A stretch of 64,000 nt of DNA. Origin: Schistosoma mansoni. Lineage: Eukaryota; Platyhelminthes; Trematoda; Strigeidida; Schistosomatidae. How positions within the stretch are numbered: the first letter of the stretch is position 1; every line of letters begins with the position of its first letter. The translations under genes were made by a program, and so were the position numbers. The stretch covers positions 24,101,794 to 24,165,793 of the forward strand of contig NC_031502.1 in assembly GCF_000237925.1 (NCBI RefSeq), given 5' to 3'. Shown here piece after piece: positions 48,633 to 61,646 of the stretch. The notes beneath the pieces are model-generated. The model saw only the letters and a list, made by a program, of their open reading frames with translations. It was not told where the DNA came from and did no database searches.

Positions 48633-49358
48633 TCTTTCAGGATAGTAAGCACCTGGACCTGGCTTCCTCGTAGTGTCGGTTGGCAGCTGATTCCTTCCTG
48701 TTACAGAATATTTAGGGGCAGCTTCGCGGTACAAATTAAGATCAGTGGTATTATATGCTCCAGCTCCAGGTGTCTACAGCAGTAATTCCCTTTCGTATAA
48801 ACCTACCTCGGCTGCACCAAAAAGCTTTGTTCTGCTGGACAAAGAATATGCTGGAGCCGATTGCTTCTGACTCCTTACTGTTTTCCCGAGCATAGGATCT
48901 ATATTGTATCTATTTGGACCTGCAATACCGATTTAGATTTATGAAAATATTAAAACACCTGGAACATCGTCCACCTTGAACTCTTTGTTTCTAGAGCTTA
49001 GTGAGTAAGCCGGTGCTTTACTAAAAACAAATTGATCACCGTTTTCAGGAGTGTAGGCTCCTGGACCAGGATTTGAAAATATCATCGCTTCCTTTTGTCG
49101 GCTGTATAGTGAGTAGTGAGGTGTTCCGTCTTTGCCATCACGTAGTATTTTCGAGTCGGGATAATAGCATGGCCCTGGGCTACACTCACTGTTGAATTTT
49201 TCGTGTCGAATCCCGAAAGACCACTGTGCTCCACGGAGATGATTTGAACGAGGGTCGTGATTTGGAAAGCCAACTAAACTAGGAAGCGCGTAACATGGTC
49301 CTGGGCTGCTATACATTGCGGCGATCGGACCACGAGGTTTAGTGTAGCTGTAAACCAT
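48633..49358 (-). CDS. ODF3: ODF3/CIMAP1-like SHIPPO-repeat protein, three exons
   Basis: Exon 1 is 49358-48959, starting with ATG. Exon 2 is 48919-48807 and exon 3 is 48773-48633. Introns of 39 and 33 bp are both GT-AG, and the frame is kept across both (phase 1, then 0). The translation shows the Pro-Gly-Pro repeats that define the family: SSPGPCYALP, CSPGPCYYP, NPGPGAYTPE, a GPNRYNID variant, TPGAGAY and KPGPGAYYPE. These alternate with 'APAYSLSSRNK'-type segments. Such proteins are microtubule inner or outer-dense-fibre components of sperm flagella and other cilia. The N-terminus has the usual basic stretch (TKPRGPIAAMYSSPGP). The three exons encode about 218 residues, close to the roughly 250 of vertebrate ODF3. 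Exon 3 ends at a strong GTGAGT, so a last exon probably lies below 48633; unspliced, the frame would end near 48573. Confidence 0.88.
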
Positions 49359-51345
49359 CCTTCAAACACAAGCCGTAATAAGTTCTCGTTACGAATGTGA
49401 GTGCTTTATAACTTAGTACAAAATTCAAAAGGCCACACGCTGTTATGGTTTTATTCGATCACCTTGGAAATTAATATATTTAAACGCTCAAACTTCAATG
49501 AAACTCAAACACTTGGTCTTGCGAATTAGGCTGATGTGACTATCCGAATTACATTTGGATATAAGTATATAAGCACATAAATACAGGTCTTTAAGGATGA
49601 GCAAATGTTTCTGATACGGTATTTTTAGTGAAATTTATTAGCTTTCACCAGACCGCTCCATGCGTTTAGACTGTAGAGAGATCATAATAGGGAAGATGTG
49701 TAAGCTCCCGGATAATTTTCTCGTTGTCAGACCTCAGGTGACAAGTTGTAGTATGCGAGGAAAAGGTTGACGATCCCAGAGTTTTGTAACAATGGCCTGC
49801 CTGGGTTATCAGCAAGTATGTAATATTCAGAGTTTGACATGCTTGACTTAGCCTGGAGGTTTTCTTTGTTTCCTCAGCCAATGTAAGCGTAGGTGTATGT
49901 GAATTAATCCAAAAGAGATGCGAGTGGGAGTGGAAACGGTAGATGAAAAAGCACTGGCTCACTGCTTGTGATACTTGTATTCTCCGAAGTTATGTATATC
50001 TGCTGCTGTGGAGGCTGTAGTATATGTTTCATACCTACATTATTTGTACTAGCTTGATGGAAAACTTCTATGACTCGAACGTTATATGGCAGGTGAGTCA
50101 TACTTAGTCTTCTTATAACTACTGTACCTAGAGGATATTTTAGCCTTCAGCACGTACAACTCTTACACGCATTTTCTTGTGATTTTTTGTTTAAACAAGT
50201 GTACCTGTGTGCATCACTACACTTATATATTTTCCTATGCTTGTTTCAATTTCCTACCAGGCAATACCTATTTTGAGTTATAATGAGTAGAACCTTTGGC
50301 TAAGCTAGGAAGCCTTTTTCTATGGTGTACTTTTTACCGTCTGTCTGCTTTGAAATAAACAGTCCACCTTATAATAATGGGTGGACTGTCCATGTTTTAC
50401 CTGCGGGATCGTTTTTTAGACACCTTAAAAGTAAAACTTAACAAAACCTGTCATGTTCTCATAAACCAGTATTTTATATTGTGGATATGGAGTCCTTCAC
50501 GTATGATTGTTAGATTTCAAAGTCACTATTCAATTGAACACTTTTATATTTGAATGTTCGAAAGCTTGAAGTTTTTAAAATGTATCTGGAACACGGGAAA
50601 ACATTCATCCATTTCGTCAGTTTCAAAGAATCTGAATAGGTGTGTTCGCAGTGTTTGGGAACTGTGTTCTGATCTAGACATCTAACCTCAAGTAGCTGCT
50701 AACCGGCGTACCACCACGATAACAGAATAGGTTGGTGTGTTTGCTTGAGAGAACAAAATAATGAGAGTCAATGGAGCTAAAATGTTGATACATTTGATCT
50801 TGCTCAAACGTATTAATTTCTGACTCTTTGGAGTTAATAACTCTAAATTCCTGGCTCCGGTTTTAATTACTGTCTTGGTGATACATTAACAATTTGTCGT
50901 TGAAGCTCGAAGCCAGTGAGAATCATTTAATGAAGGTTTGAGCGATGCTTGTGTTCACTGCTGTCAGTTTAGACAGTCCTAAATAGCTTTGTGTCAGTTA
51001 CTAAAACTTGTTATTACTGCCAAATAAACCTGCTTTCTGTATCGTTGGCTAATTGTTTACTCCGGTTCGAGAATCGATAGTAATTACTTATATTTTATTA
51101 CGTCCTCACTGTTAATGTGCATACTCGAGCCGCTACAACGATCACCGAACATTATTGCGCCTATGCGGTGATTATTGATAATTGAGCGACCATCATCGAC
51201 AAATGTTCGACCCTCCATCTACACTACTTTTGTTTACCACTACATGGGAATCTTTTTCCGTTATAGGTTTGGCATTTTCGTTTTCTTTTTTCTCATTCCA
51301 CATTGTTACGTAAACATCTCATGGATTCAGGATCATCAAAACATC
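49359..51345. other. No gene recognised; upstream flank of ODF3-like gene
   Basis: The first few hundred bases above 49358 should hold the ODF3-like promoter. Minus frames of 98 and 65 codons at 49666-50101 are Ser/Thr-rich without a motif. No paired repeat was found. Confidence 0.4.
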
Positions 51346-51545
51346 CTCCAAAACAAAGAACGAGGGAATCACGATGGATGTTATCTCATGTTATGCACCA
51401 ACAAATTATAGCAACGAAGACAATCAAGATCAGTGCTATAATGGGCTGCAAACACTAAGAGCGAATTACCTAGGAAAGGACCTGACCATCCTGATGGGAG
51501 ACTTAAAACGCTATCTATCTATAGAGCACTCTGGTATAAAGTGGT
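51346..51545 (+). mobile_element. LINE family B endonuclease scrap
   Basis: The frame at 51374-51583 begins MDVISCYAPTNYSNEDNQDQ and includes DLTILMGDLKR. This matches the central region of an APE-type endonuclease, where the catalytic GDLN box has become GDLK. It is the plus-strand counterpart of the endonuclease region that is frame-broken in the 10-13 kb copy. It covers fewer than 200 bp. Confidence 0.7.
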
Positions 51546-53766
51546 ATACGAGCAATATTGCAGTCTCAAAAACTCATAAGTAGTGATAATGACAAGTTTC
51601 ATACGGGATAATGTCTCACTTTTAAGCACTTAGAGGCTTCATTAACCTCAGTTTCACGTCGTTAGCCTTTTTGAATAATCTATGTTACGTTGAGTTGGTC
51701 ACATTTTCTGCCGAGAAATTTTATCACAAGCAAAAATAGACAGTTACGCTCTATAGAAGTTCATTCATGACTCTATGAAAATCAGAAAAATAAAAAGGAA
51801 GTAGCAATAATCGCCACGAAAAGAACCATCTGTGTATTCAAGTACTGTTTCCCTGCCACATTCTGAGATATCAAACGATTGACAGTCCTCGCTTGTAATT
51901 GAAGTATTGAAGTTTGAGAATACCTCATAAGTGCTTTAGGGAACCTTACTATCAAACAATTATGCACACAATTACTGTAAACCAGAATACCATATTCAAA
52001 AATGAGTGTGATACATTTTTAATTTGACAATAATCTAGATTCGACGTTTGTGAAATTTACCGTTATACAACAAGATTTTTCGCTTTGGATATTTGTGATT
52101 CAATGTGTTTGGAAGAGACCAAACTGCTGCAACACCTTAAACTGAAGTCATGACCAGCGTTGAAGGGTTTCAGTACGTGTTCGTATGGAATCATATTCGG
52201 GTTAGGGCTGCTACCCATATAATTGAATTCGCTCTTTTCACCACAAAATAGCTTGTTCTTTTAATATTTCTGTCTGTAGAATTACCGCCAAAATACACCT
52301 TTCTTCGATAGGAGACGAAAATGAATAGATCACTTCTAAGTCATCAAAGGAGGGAGGGTGGAGTTACTGACCAGCAAGCATTGATGGTGAGGGCGATGAC
52401 TTCAATCCACCTGTGTTTGTGGGGCAGAACATTTTGTTTGTATCAGGCTCTTTATGGATGGGAACAAGTCAATCAATCTGCGATACTGTGGTTGTTCTAT
52501 TACACTCACCATTCAGACTCATGTTTCTAATTTCTTTATGCTGGATTAACTGTTCTACTAAGACAACCTATAACATGCTAACTCGGACTTTTACATGAAA
52601 ACTGTGTGGCAGGCATCGGATGATGAAAAACAAAACAGACTGTAAAGGATATGGTTGTTATTTTACTTCACACTCTACTCTCTAGGTATGTTAAACAATT
52701 TTAAAAGGAAAAGTGGAAATTCTACACCACCGTACTTCACGAATGATTCGGGAGACTCACCAGGCTCACCATAATGGGACTTCCTCAGGGTAGTTAAAGG
52801 TTGCTTGATGTTGGTAGACAGATGCTAAAATGTCAATATTGGAAATGTACTAATATAGGGTTTTGGTTTTTTAGCCTAACATCAAGAAGAATTGTGGTTG
52901 AATCATTAACAAATAGTATCACGGTCGTCTAAGAGACTGCTGTTAACTATACAAGACGTGCTTGTACTAAAAGAATTCGATTCAAATAGGCATTTGAGCA
53001 GTCTATGTATTGATAATTCTGTGTTTCGTTTTATCCTCTACTAATATCCAGATATGACTGGATATCTAGTTGATATCCTGTTGAGTTCCTTCAGGAAACC
53101 GTTCGACAAATCAGCCAATGTGAATGAAACGTTTTCTCAACCAAGGTTCTCGGAGTCTGATTGTGGAGGAGTACAAGTATAAACGTGGAAGAGGTCAATA
53201 GTAAACACAGTTGCCTTCTGCTTGTAAACTGTCCGTCCACATATTTTTCCATATACGGAAGTTCGTCGGGTTGTTGACTGGTGTAGGATTGAATGTTAGA
53301 ATGGTTTTGGCCCTTCTACAAGTCGAAAAAAGCTACAAGCTGCACATCGAAAAGCATATGGATAGCTTTCCAGCTTAATCAATGTATTTCCGTTAAACAC
53401 AAAATTACCCATGACGAAGCGACTAAACTTTGTCATGTGTGTCAAATTCAATAAATGAATGGAATAGCAGCTAGCAGAATGTAGCTACAAGTGTCTTACC
53501 CTTCATTCTCTAACCTTCCTAGAATTTCACCCTGTCATTTAGTGTCTGCAAACGAATTGAAGGCACCAAATAAACTGATTCACAAACTTCGAGTAGTGCT
53601 ATGAAATCTGTGAAAATTCCAATTGCGCCATTCATAGTACGATAGTAATTCACGGTTTACATACAATATGAAATCATTGAAAACATAATATAGACACCAC
53701 TCATCCATATACATTAGATTTCTGTTTGTAATATGATCAATAGTTGCAGATTCTGTTTGCACAAAT
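51546..53766. other. No gene recognised
   Basis: Short frames on both strands (51782-51967, 52321-52598, 53580-53762) have no motif. No RNA gene or paired repeat was seen. Confidence 0.4.
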
Positions 53767-53918
53767 TCAATCCTTAGTTCTATGACAGATAGATCTTAAA
53801 TGAGTATCAACTGAAAACATAGCTCGACCATCAAGTTCGGGACGAATATAAATCGTTTTACTTATGAAGAATATATAACCAATTAATGTGACACCGACAG
53901 CAATGTTATATGCAGTTG
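53767..53918 (-). CDS. Candidate last exon of a small one-membrane-span protein
   Basis: On the minus strand an unusually good acceptor (a run of about 25 pyrimidine-rich bases, then CCAG) precedes 50 open codons that end in TGA at 53767. The peptide has one hydrophobic segment (AYNIAVGVTLIGYIFFISK) followed by a polar tail ending ICHRTKD. The layout resembles small integral-membrane proteins such as the SMIM8 group, but the residue match is too weak to name it. No upstream exon was found; the next sequence up (54010 onwards) is a LINE fragment. Confidence 0.3.
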
Positions 53919-54009
53919 CTGGACGGGTTGAAAGAGCAGGGAAAAAGGAGGCAAACGTCAGTTATTACTAATATAATATTTTCTTCCCTAGATAACCTAC
54001 TTACTCGCC

Positions 54010-55045
54010 TATCTATATACTCAAGCTTGTTAACCCTGTGGAGGGGCATGGGCCACCTACCAGCATTCTCCATCGAACCCTGTCCTGGGCAATCCGTTTC
54101 CAGTTGCTATTCACCTGTTTTATGTCTGCTTCCTATTCTTGACAGTGTTTTCCTTGATCTTCCACTCTTCTGATTCCCTCCATGATTCCAAGTTAGGGCT
54201 TGCCTCGAGAAACAGTTTGATGATTTCCTCAATGTATCTTCTATCCACTTCCAACATCTTTTCCTAATTTCCTTCTCCGCTGGAAGCTGGTTTTTCCTCT
54301 CACACGGTAGGCCTTTGATGATGATATCCAGTCAACGGACATTGAGTATCTTGCACAGACAACCGTTAACAAATACCATTACCCTTTTGATGATGGTTGT
54401 AGTAGTTCTTCACGTTTCAGCCTCATACATTAGGATTGTCTTGGTGTTCGTACTGAAGATTGCGACTCTGATATTGATTGACAGTTGTTTTGAGTTCCAT
54501 ATGTTCTTCAATTGTAGGAGTGCGGTCCTTGCTTTGCCAATCCTCGCCCTTTCGTCTGCATCAAATTCTCCACGTTCATCGATGATGCTTTCCAGGTACG
54601 TGAAAGTTTTCACATCTTCCGGAGTTTTGCCATCAAGTGTAATTGGGTTGGCGTTCTCCGTGTTGTATTTGAGTATCTTGCTCCTTCCTTTGTGTATGTT
54701 AAGGCCTATTGATGAAAGATGCTACTGCTACATTAGTTGTCTTCGTCTGTATTTGTTCGTGTGTATGGGGTAGAAGGCTAGATCGTCTGCAAAGTCCAAA
54801 TCGTCTAATTGATTCTGAGATGTCTATTGTATTCCGTGCTTCTCCTCAGATGTCGAAGTCTTCATAATCGAGTCAACTACCAGAAGAAAGAGGAAGTGGG
54901 AGAGTAGGCAGTTTTGTCTGACTCCGGTCCTTACTGAGAGATGCATCTGTCAGCTGTCCCCCATGCACCACTTTGCAGTGCAGTCCGTCGTATGAGTTCC
55001 GGAAAATGTTGACAATCTTCTCAGGAACTCCATACTGTCGATGAA
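54010..55045 (-). mobile_element. LINE family B, RT thumb and C-terminal part
   Basis: The minus strand encodes KTFTYLESIIDERGEFDADE (54555-54613), [10 protein letters not shown] and, further upstream, the RT palm region up to about 55045, with stops. The 3' end near 54010 has 'tactcgcc'. The portion 54592-54997 is almost identical to 10668-11073, whereas the flanks differ clearly. The copy is 5'-truncated near 55045 and inactive. Confidence 0.85.
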
Positions 55046-57790
55046 ATTTCCTTATTTTTGACTACGCGTCGAATCGTCTTTCTATATTTATTGAGAGTAT
55101 AACATCAGTTCACAAATCAGCCTTACTCTTGAATTTGTGTTGATTGCTTCGTTTATACTTTTAGGAGAACAAGAAATATTTGATGATCTGCGCGTTTGAG
55201 TTTAATGTTTTTGAGCTTGGTGGTTAACAGCCTAGTTACGTTTGCATCGAAGTTGCTAAATATATCACACATCTTCATTTGGCCATTGCTGGCCTTACTG
55301 CCCTGCATGAGAAATTGGATGTATTTTGGCGTTTGTTATGACGAGATGTTAGGCGGTTTTTTTATATTCACTTGTCAGTGTGTTAAGCTCATCAATGTCG
55401 TCATTTCGAACTTTCAATGGCATGAAAAACGGAAAGGTTCCACACATCGAGTGCAAGGATGAAAAAATGACCATGGGGTTTTTAATTTGAAAATAGAAGC
55501 AAACTTTCTCAATTAAGATACGAGAATGCAACTAAATGGATTGTAGCCCAAGTCTTTATATCTCGTTCAGTCAAGGAGTATAAGAGGATGCCACTTAGCC
55601 CGCGACGAAATAATAAAGAATACAGTAATCTCTGAGAAAACTGAAATAAGTCACTAGTAGAAATATCATAAACAGCATATGATCTCACCGTGTTATTATG
55701 TATCTAAGGTTTTCCTTACGCTAAGAAAGTGAATAAATCCAATTTTACCCTCTCCTACACCCAATACCAAGTACACTCAATTACTAAAATTTGTTCGTGA
55801 TAAACAAAGTCTTGGGCTGTTCACACAAAGAATGTGACACCACAACACATCACATTTCCAAAGCTGATGAACAGTTGGTTGCCAAAGACACCAAATAAAT
55901 TATCTCATGGTATGAATGTAAATTCATGGTTATACCCTAGACGTGATTTGGTACAGTGAACATACGAAATCCACACTATACCAAAAATATAATATCGAAT
56001 ATAGCTAGTTGTAGTAATAATCTTTATCCTTGGGCTGAACTAGCTTGCAGATATTTTTCCTGATGATAACTTTACAAAGCACTTGTGTTTTTCTCAACCA
56101 CACTGTTTTTCCACGCCCTAGACACTGTTCGTGTCATATTTTACTGACTTTAAAAATATGTATGTAAGTCAAGTCATTTTCATTTTACTCAGGTTGTTTC
56201 CCAGACCTAGATATCGATAATGATGTAGTATAGCACAGAATTAGTTGTCCTAGAGGCAGCTTATTTTTAAAATTCATCCCTGCCATATTGTATATAACAA
56301 TTCAGTCACAACAAAAAATATGTGTTGCCCTCAAGTAAATTGTGGTTACTCTTTAGAAAATCGTCATTTAGCCACTGAAGACAGTCTGTGGCAAATGTAG
56401 ATATAATTGTTACGGGTAATAATATTCAAAACGGACTAAAACCAAGTTAAACTGGGAAAAATGGAAGTCGTAGAACCGTAGTGTGTCAAAAGTGAACTCG
56501 TATGCTGATGTTGTGATAGGAAGCGTAGAAGGCAGACTTAACGGCACTTGGCTCGTAGTCTTTCAGTTCAAGAAAGGAAGGTTAGTCATGAAGTCTCTAC
56601 TAAGTGGTTAATATTGCCTACGGTACAAGACGTTGTTGCTAGCACACTACTAAGTGGCAGTATAAGAACTCTAGATATACTATGAAAATGCATCCAACTT
56701 AGAAGAAACTACTCTGCGAGCTATACTCCTAGGGCTTAAGAGCAACGACTACCTAATATGACGCCACTATCTTTCGTGAACTGATGTGTCCATGTACTGG
56801 TTTTCATATAAAAGCATCGTTAGGTTGCTTAATGCCTATTTTTCAAGGCTGTTTTTTCATGAGACGAATGTATTTTAAAATGGCTGATGTAAAAACCGGG
56901 GTGAAGAAAAACGTTTTTTGTTGGTTCAATTTATCACTTTTTGTTTGAAGTCTAAAATCATACGACGTGGTCCTACGATGGTTGAGCAAGGTTTCAACAG
57001 ACGGATGAAGGAAATACCTCGCTAGATTCAAGGATGTGCTACCGGCTTTTCCAACTCTATGTCCTTGGCATTAAGCATTAAATGTATGTGTATACTCCAT
57101 TAGCTCTTCGTTAAAAGAAGTTTTCCACCACGTATCAACTATTGGGCTTTACAAGCGATGAAACAGATATTTTAACAGAAGTGACCTCTATATAGAAGTC
57201 TATGTAGGCTTCTGAGCGGAAGGATCAACTGACATAGACCGCGACTAGAAGGAAATAACCTGGATTCCTGACACTATCAAACTTAGTGGAAGATTATGTT
57301 TGTGTTTCGGACGACTGTGGACCGTTCATGAAATGCTAAGTTTTGATTTATGCAGAACCACATATTGTTGGTTGGATTATTCGCGACATTTTCACATCTA
57401 AAGAAATTTTAATCGCGTTGCGGCATCCTAGAATGAACAGCTGTAGCAACACAAGTATGAGTAGCATGTGACTGCACATGTATTTGCAAACTATGAAATG
57501 TCAAGAAGTATGATTCACTACGGAGAGATTTTACGGGATTTAGAGGTACACAAAATATCAAGCAATTAACGAAAAGGATGATACATCTGCTCAAAATGTG
57601 ATATATCTAGCTAAGCACGACTAATCGCTAGAAGATTATCTTCCCTGAACAGGGCAATAATACTGGAATACAGTCAACGTATACCACATTGAGCTCATTC
57701 CTACCATAAAACCACGTGCCTCAGTCTGTCAAGGACATAAGAAGAGTATTTCACGAAACAAAATATCGATAAAAGCGTTAAACATACGTT
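55046..57790. other. No gene recognised
   Basis: AT-rich sequence with unsupported frames (55196-55462, 56843-57031, 57409-57594). No motif, RNA gene or paired repeat. Confidence 0.4.
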
Positions 57791-58045
57791 TTATTCTAGC
57801 TTTTTTTTTACGCCAATCGCAACATCATTATAATATCTCAGGACTTTGGAAAATTCGCTTTCTTCACGTACTGGGTTCAACAGTTGAATGTCAGACTGTG
57901 TATGCACTTCTGAGGAATCTTTTGGCCGCACAGAAACGCCTTTAAAAAGATTCAAGGTATTCAGTGACAGTCTAGCTATGATCAGTTGGTGATCAAAACT
58001 ATGAATATCAGTCTGTGCGAAAGAAATGAATTCAATACATCGCAT
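57791..58045 (-). mobile_element. LINE endonuclease C-terminal fragment
   Basis: An open minus frame of 84 codons with TDIHSFDHQLIIARLSL near its N-terminus. This resembles the SDHHLV/AKL box that closes APE-type LINE endonucleases (compare DSNHHLVVTAKMKLK in the 10-13 kb copy). The remainder (VRPKDSSEVHTQSDIQLL) would be the linker before the RT. It could also be a chance frame; the SDH-type box is the only firm hint. It lies just upstream of the P5B ATPase gene. Confidence 0.45.
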
Positions 58046-58308
58046 TGCACAATTAAATGCAAAAGCTTTTTAATCTTTGATATAACCACGATAGAGTACT
58101 ACTCACCCATCAAGTTACAGTTTGATGTTAGATGTTTTGTTTTACTCGCTGGAAATCGGAGGGATTTGAAAGTTCTTTATGTTACTGCGCTAGGTTGTTA
58201 TGACGTTCTTACCTTGTGGAAATATCAAGAAGTCACGCTCACATAAAATATCATGTGAAGGATCAACATCGGCAAGTTTTAAACAATGTTTTTATTTTCT
58301 CTACAAAG

Positions 58309-61300
58309 GACATCGAGGGCTACAAATTCTCATATGTACGATACATCTGTGTGATTATTGGTTGTGTTCTAAGTGGTGGCCTTCTACGTTTACTGTTTCA
58401 CTGGTTTCCTCACTGGATGCTATCGTGTACACATAAAAGTTGTGATCTCAGCGAGGCGAACAAAGTCAAGATAAAGGTTGGTGTACATTTATTATCAAAA
58501 TAATCTCTTAATTTTAAAAGGATGTTTCTGGTATATACATCCATAAAGTCCAATATCCTACGCGAGGAAAGTCAAGGTTAAGTTAACACTCGATTGATAT
58601 TACTGTTGCAAATTATGGGCTGTGAGATAAGTAAAACCAACCTTTATTCTTTTTTAATCAAGGTCTCAATATGACAGTTCGACAACGGACGCTTTTCTTG
58701 AGAACCAGACAAAACGCCCGTATATCATACATAAAAAGCTGAAGTATATCTGGAACTTCGAGTCTGAAAATTTTGAGCTACTACAGTGAGTGCAGTACAT
58801 TTTTAAACCCTAGTATGTAAATTTTATATTTATAAAGTCACTAGATATTACTTTGTAACTATTTTTCTCAATCAAAGTATTCATAGTGTAAAAATAAAAG
58901 TACTGCCAGTGCTTTGTGAGGTAAAATAGCGCTTGACATTTTCCTACATTCATATATGATCTGCAAGTAGTGTAGTATATTTGTGTATCAAAAATACTTT
59001 TGTCGCCTCTCCAAACGTTTCGTCTTGTAGTTTTACTAGATGAAGCATATGTTGAACAGGGTACATATTACTACCTGAGAATCATTTTTATTGGCAGATA
59101 TTCTTAGTTGTTTAGCTTTGATGGAACAATCAGGCCATGAGTGTTTACACTTTTCAATAAACAGACTATAGCTCGTTTTGCTTTATTCAGCTATTTGAAT
59201 TTTCCTGAGACATTGCTAAAAATTGTCGTTTACTTTTGTTTCAGAAACTGGGATGAACGTCCTTACGATGAAGTATTAAATGCACCCACCCTGACTACGG
59301 ATCTAATTGAAACTCGTCGAAACTTGTATGGGATTAATAAGATCGATGTCAGTCTTACACCCATAATGAGGCTCGTTTTGAATGGAGTACGTCATTAAGT
59401 GTAGTTTGGATTTATATTCTTTTTTGTTTTTATAGTAGATAAAAAACGAGTTATAAGTTTTCTTGAATCTGATCTCAACATAAAATGAATACCTCATGAG
59501 GTATGTATGATACCTCATGTACCAAACTCTTTTTTTCCTCTATTATCGTTCATATACCTAGGTTCTTACCTGGAGGTATTGGTGATCCACTGCTACCAGA
59601 CACGGAAGCCCGTTAAGCGAAAGCTTCTTCTATTCCGTCCTCAACCATTTGAACCATTTGAATTATGTTGACAAAACATCTGTGTATATTTCTAATCTAC
59701 AAAACACATTTGTAGCTGTTAAAGTATAATAAAAGTCGTCAAGACGTAAATTTTAACTAATAAGCATATGAATACACATCTTTTCAATAACCAACCAGGA
59801 TGAAAACTAAAATAATACCAAACAAGTCTTATGTTCATGGGGTTGTTCCATACAGCTAATTACATAAGTACATTTTTTGATGCAAGTCGTCATTAAGTAT
59901 GTACTAGCATCTGTCCATTCATGAACAAACCACAATCGTACACATAAAAGTTAAAAAAACAAATCGAGACGATCTGTTGGTGAGACAAACTGGCAAATTG
60001 AGGTCGCTTGCGTACAGTGATTTGCGTACCCAACTCTTGTATGCTCTACAAATATAGTACGCTAGACGGAACTTAAATAGTGTGTACGGTTTTCTAATAG
60101 CATAAGCTGGGATTGTCAGCCTTATTTATTTCCAGAACATCTTTGTAAACTCATGATCGTTTACTCCAGTCAAGCTGTTTTATTTTCATTCCAGTGCCTC
60201 ACTCCGTTTCATTGCTTTCAAGTGTTCAGCTGCGTAATCTGGTTTTGTGTCGAGTACGAAATATATGCAACGTGTATTGCTGTGTTCTCTGTAACATCAC
60301 TCATTTTTCAGGTTTACGAGCTTCGTAAGGTAAGGAAGTTTGCTCATGTTGCGTTCAATATTTTCACCACAAAAATGCTAAGCTAACCAGATGAAGGTTA
60401 TATTATTAAAATATGTTTTCACCAATCAAAAAGAACTTAAAATCTTTCAGTGTCCTCATCGTATATTGTTACGACATCATTTATAAGGCGAACAACACAC
60501 AGGGCTAGCCTGTTAGTTAAAATACATAGAACTCATTTAATAAAAGCAAGTAGTTCCACTTCGTTTGAGATTAGATCTAATTTAGGAAGGTTGATTATAG
60601 AATGTGAATACCACAGCTAGACTGGCTGTTACGGTTTTCTATGCTGGGGCTCATTGGTGTACTTTCGATCATTTAGAACACTGAGTTATAACAGATTTTA
60701 TAGATTTTTGAAAATTTACAAAGCCAAATAATGAAGAATGTAACTGTATATAGATATAAACAGATCAGTAGAAATAATGTAGCGACCCAAATGTAGAACG
60801 CCCGTAAACTAAGAGTTAACTGTTTCTGGTCCCTGAGGAGGTGAATACAATTACATTGTAAAAAAGTGACTAGAGGGTAAAAAGATCTTTAATTTCTCTG
60901 AGACTTCATAGAAAGACGTTTATTTCACGATACTCATAACCAGCTACTCCTACCTCAACGCACATTAGGTTAGTTTGACGAAGGACCAGAGGGACTAGGC
61001 GAAAAGATTGTACTGATTATTAGTATCTGGACTGAGCGGCTCCTATAGTTGCAGACCTGTCGATACAGGGGTTAGAGTACTTGAGTGACCATGTGTAAAA
61101 GGTTACAGTATCTCATCTTCACTCATTCTCTGCCTCACTTAATTTTTGACCTTAGTTTATCTGCATGATTCTCATCTTTTATGAAATTAGTTTCCTTTGG
61201 ACTGAGTTTTTATGTTTTATTTGCTTCTGCAACTAATATTATTTTACTTCCTTTGTTTCTCTCTTCGTTAATTATTATTTATTACTTACTGGTGCTGGGT

Positions 61301-61578
61301 CTGGCGACGTGGATCAATACATTTTGGTAACAGGTCTTATGCTGTCTAGGACTAACTGCTGAAACATGTACTCAGATCACTAATGTTGTACAGATTTCGC
61401 TTGTTTTTGCTTTAGCTGAGTTATTGCACGATAGCTCATATTTCCTGATAAGTTCATTTTCATGGACAGCACATGTATAGCCTAGCTAGAAAATTCTAAA
61501 AATATAGTTTCAGGGAACCGATACACCTGCCAAAACGTTTCTTACTAAGTGATGTTGACTGTTGCCATGATCCCGAAA

Positions 61579-61646
<68 letters not shown>

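Noticed and set aside
58200-58308. Treating 58216 as the ATPase start
   Set aside because: The codon is GTG, no in-frame ATG exists there, and a strong acceptor precedes 58309 where the family similarity begins.
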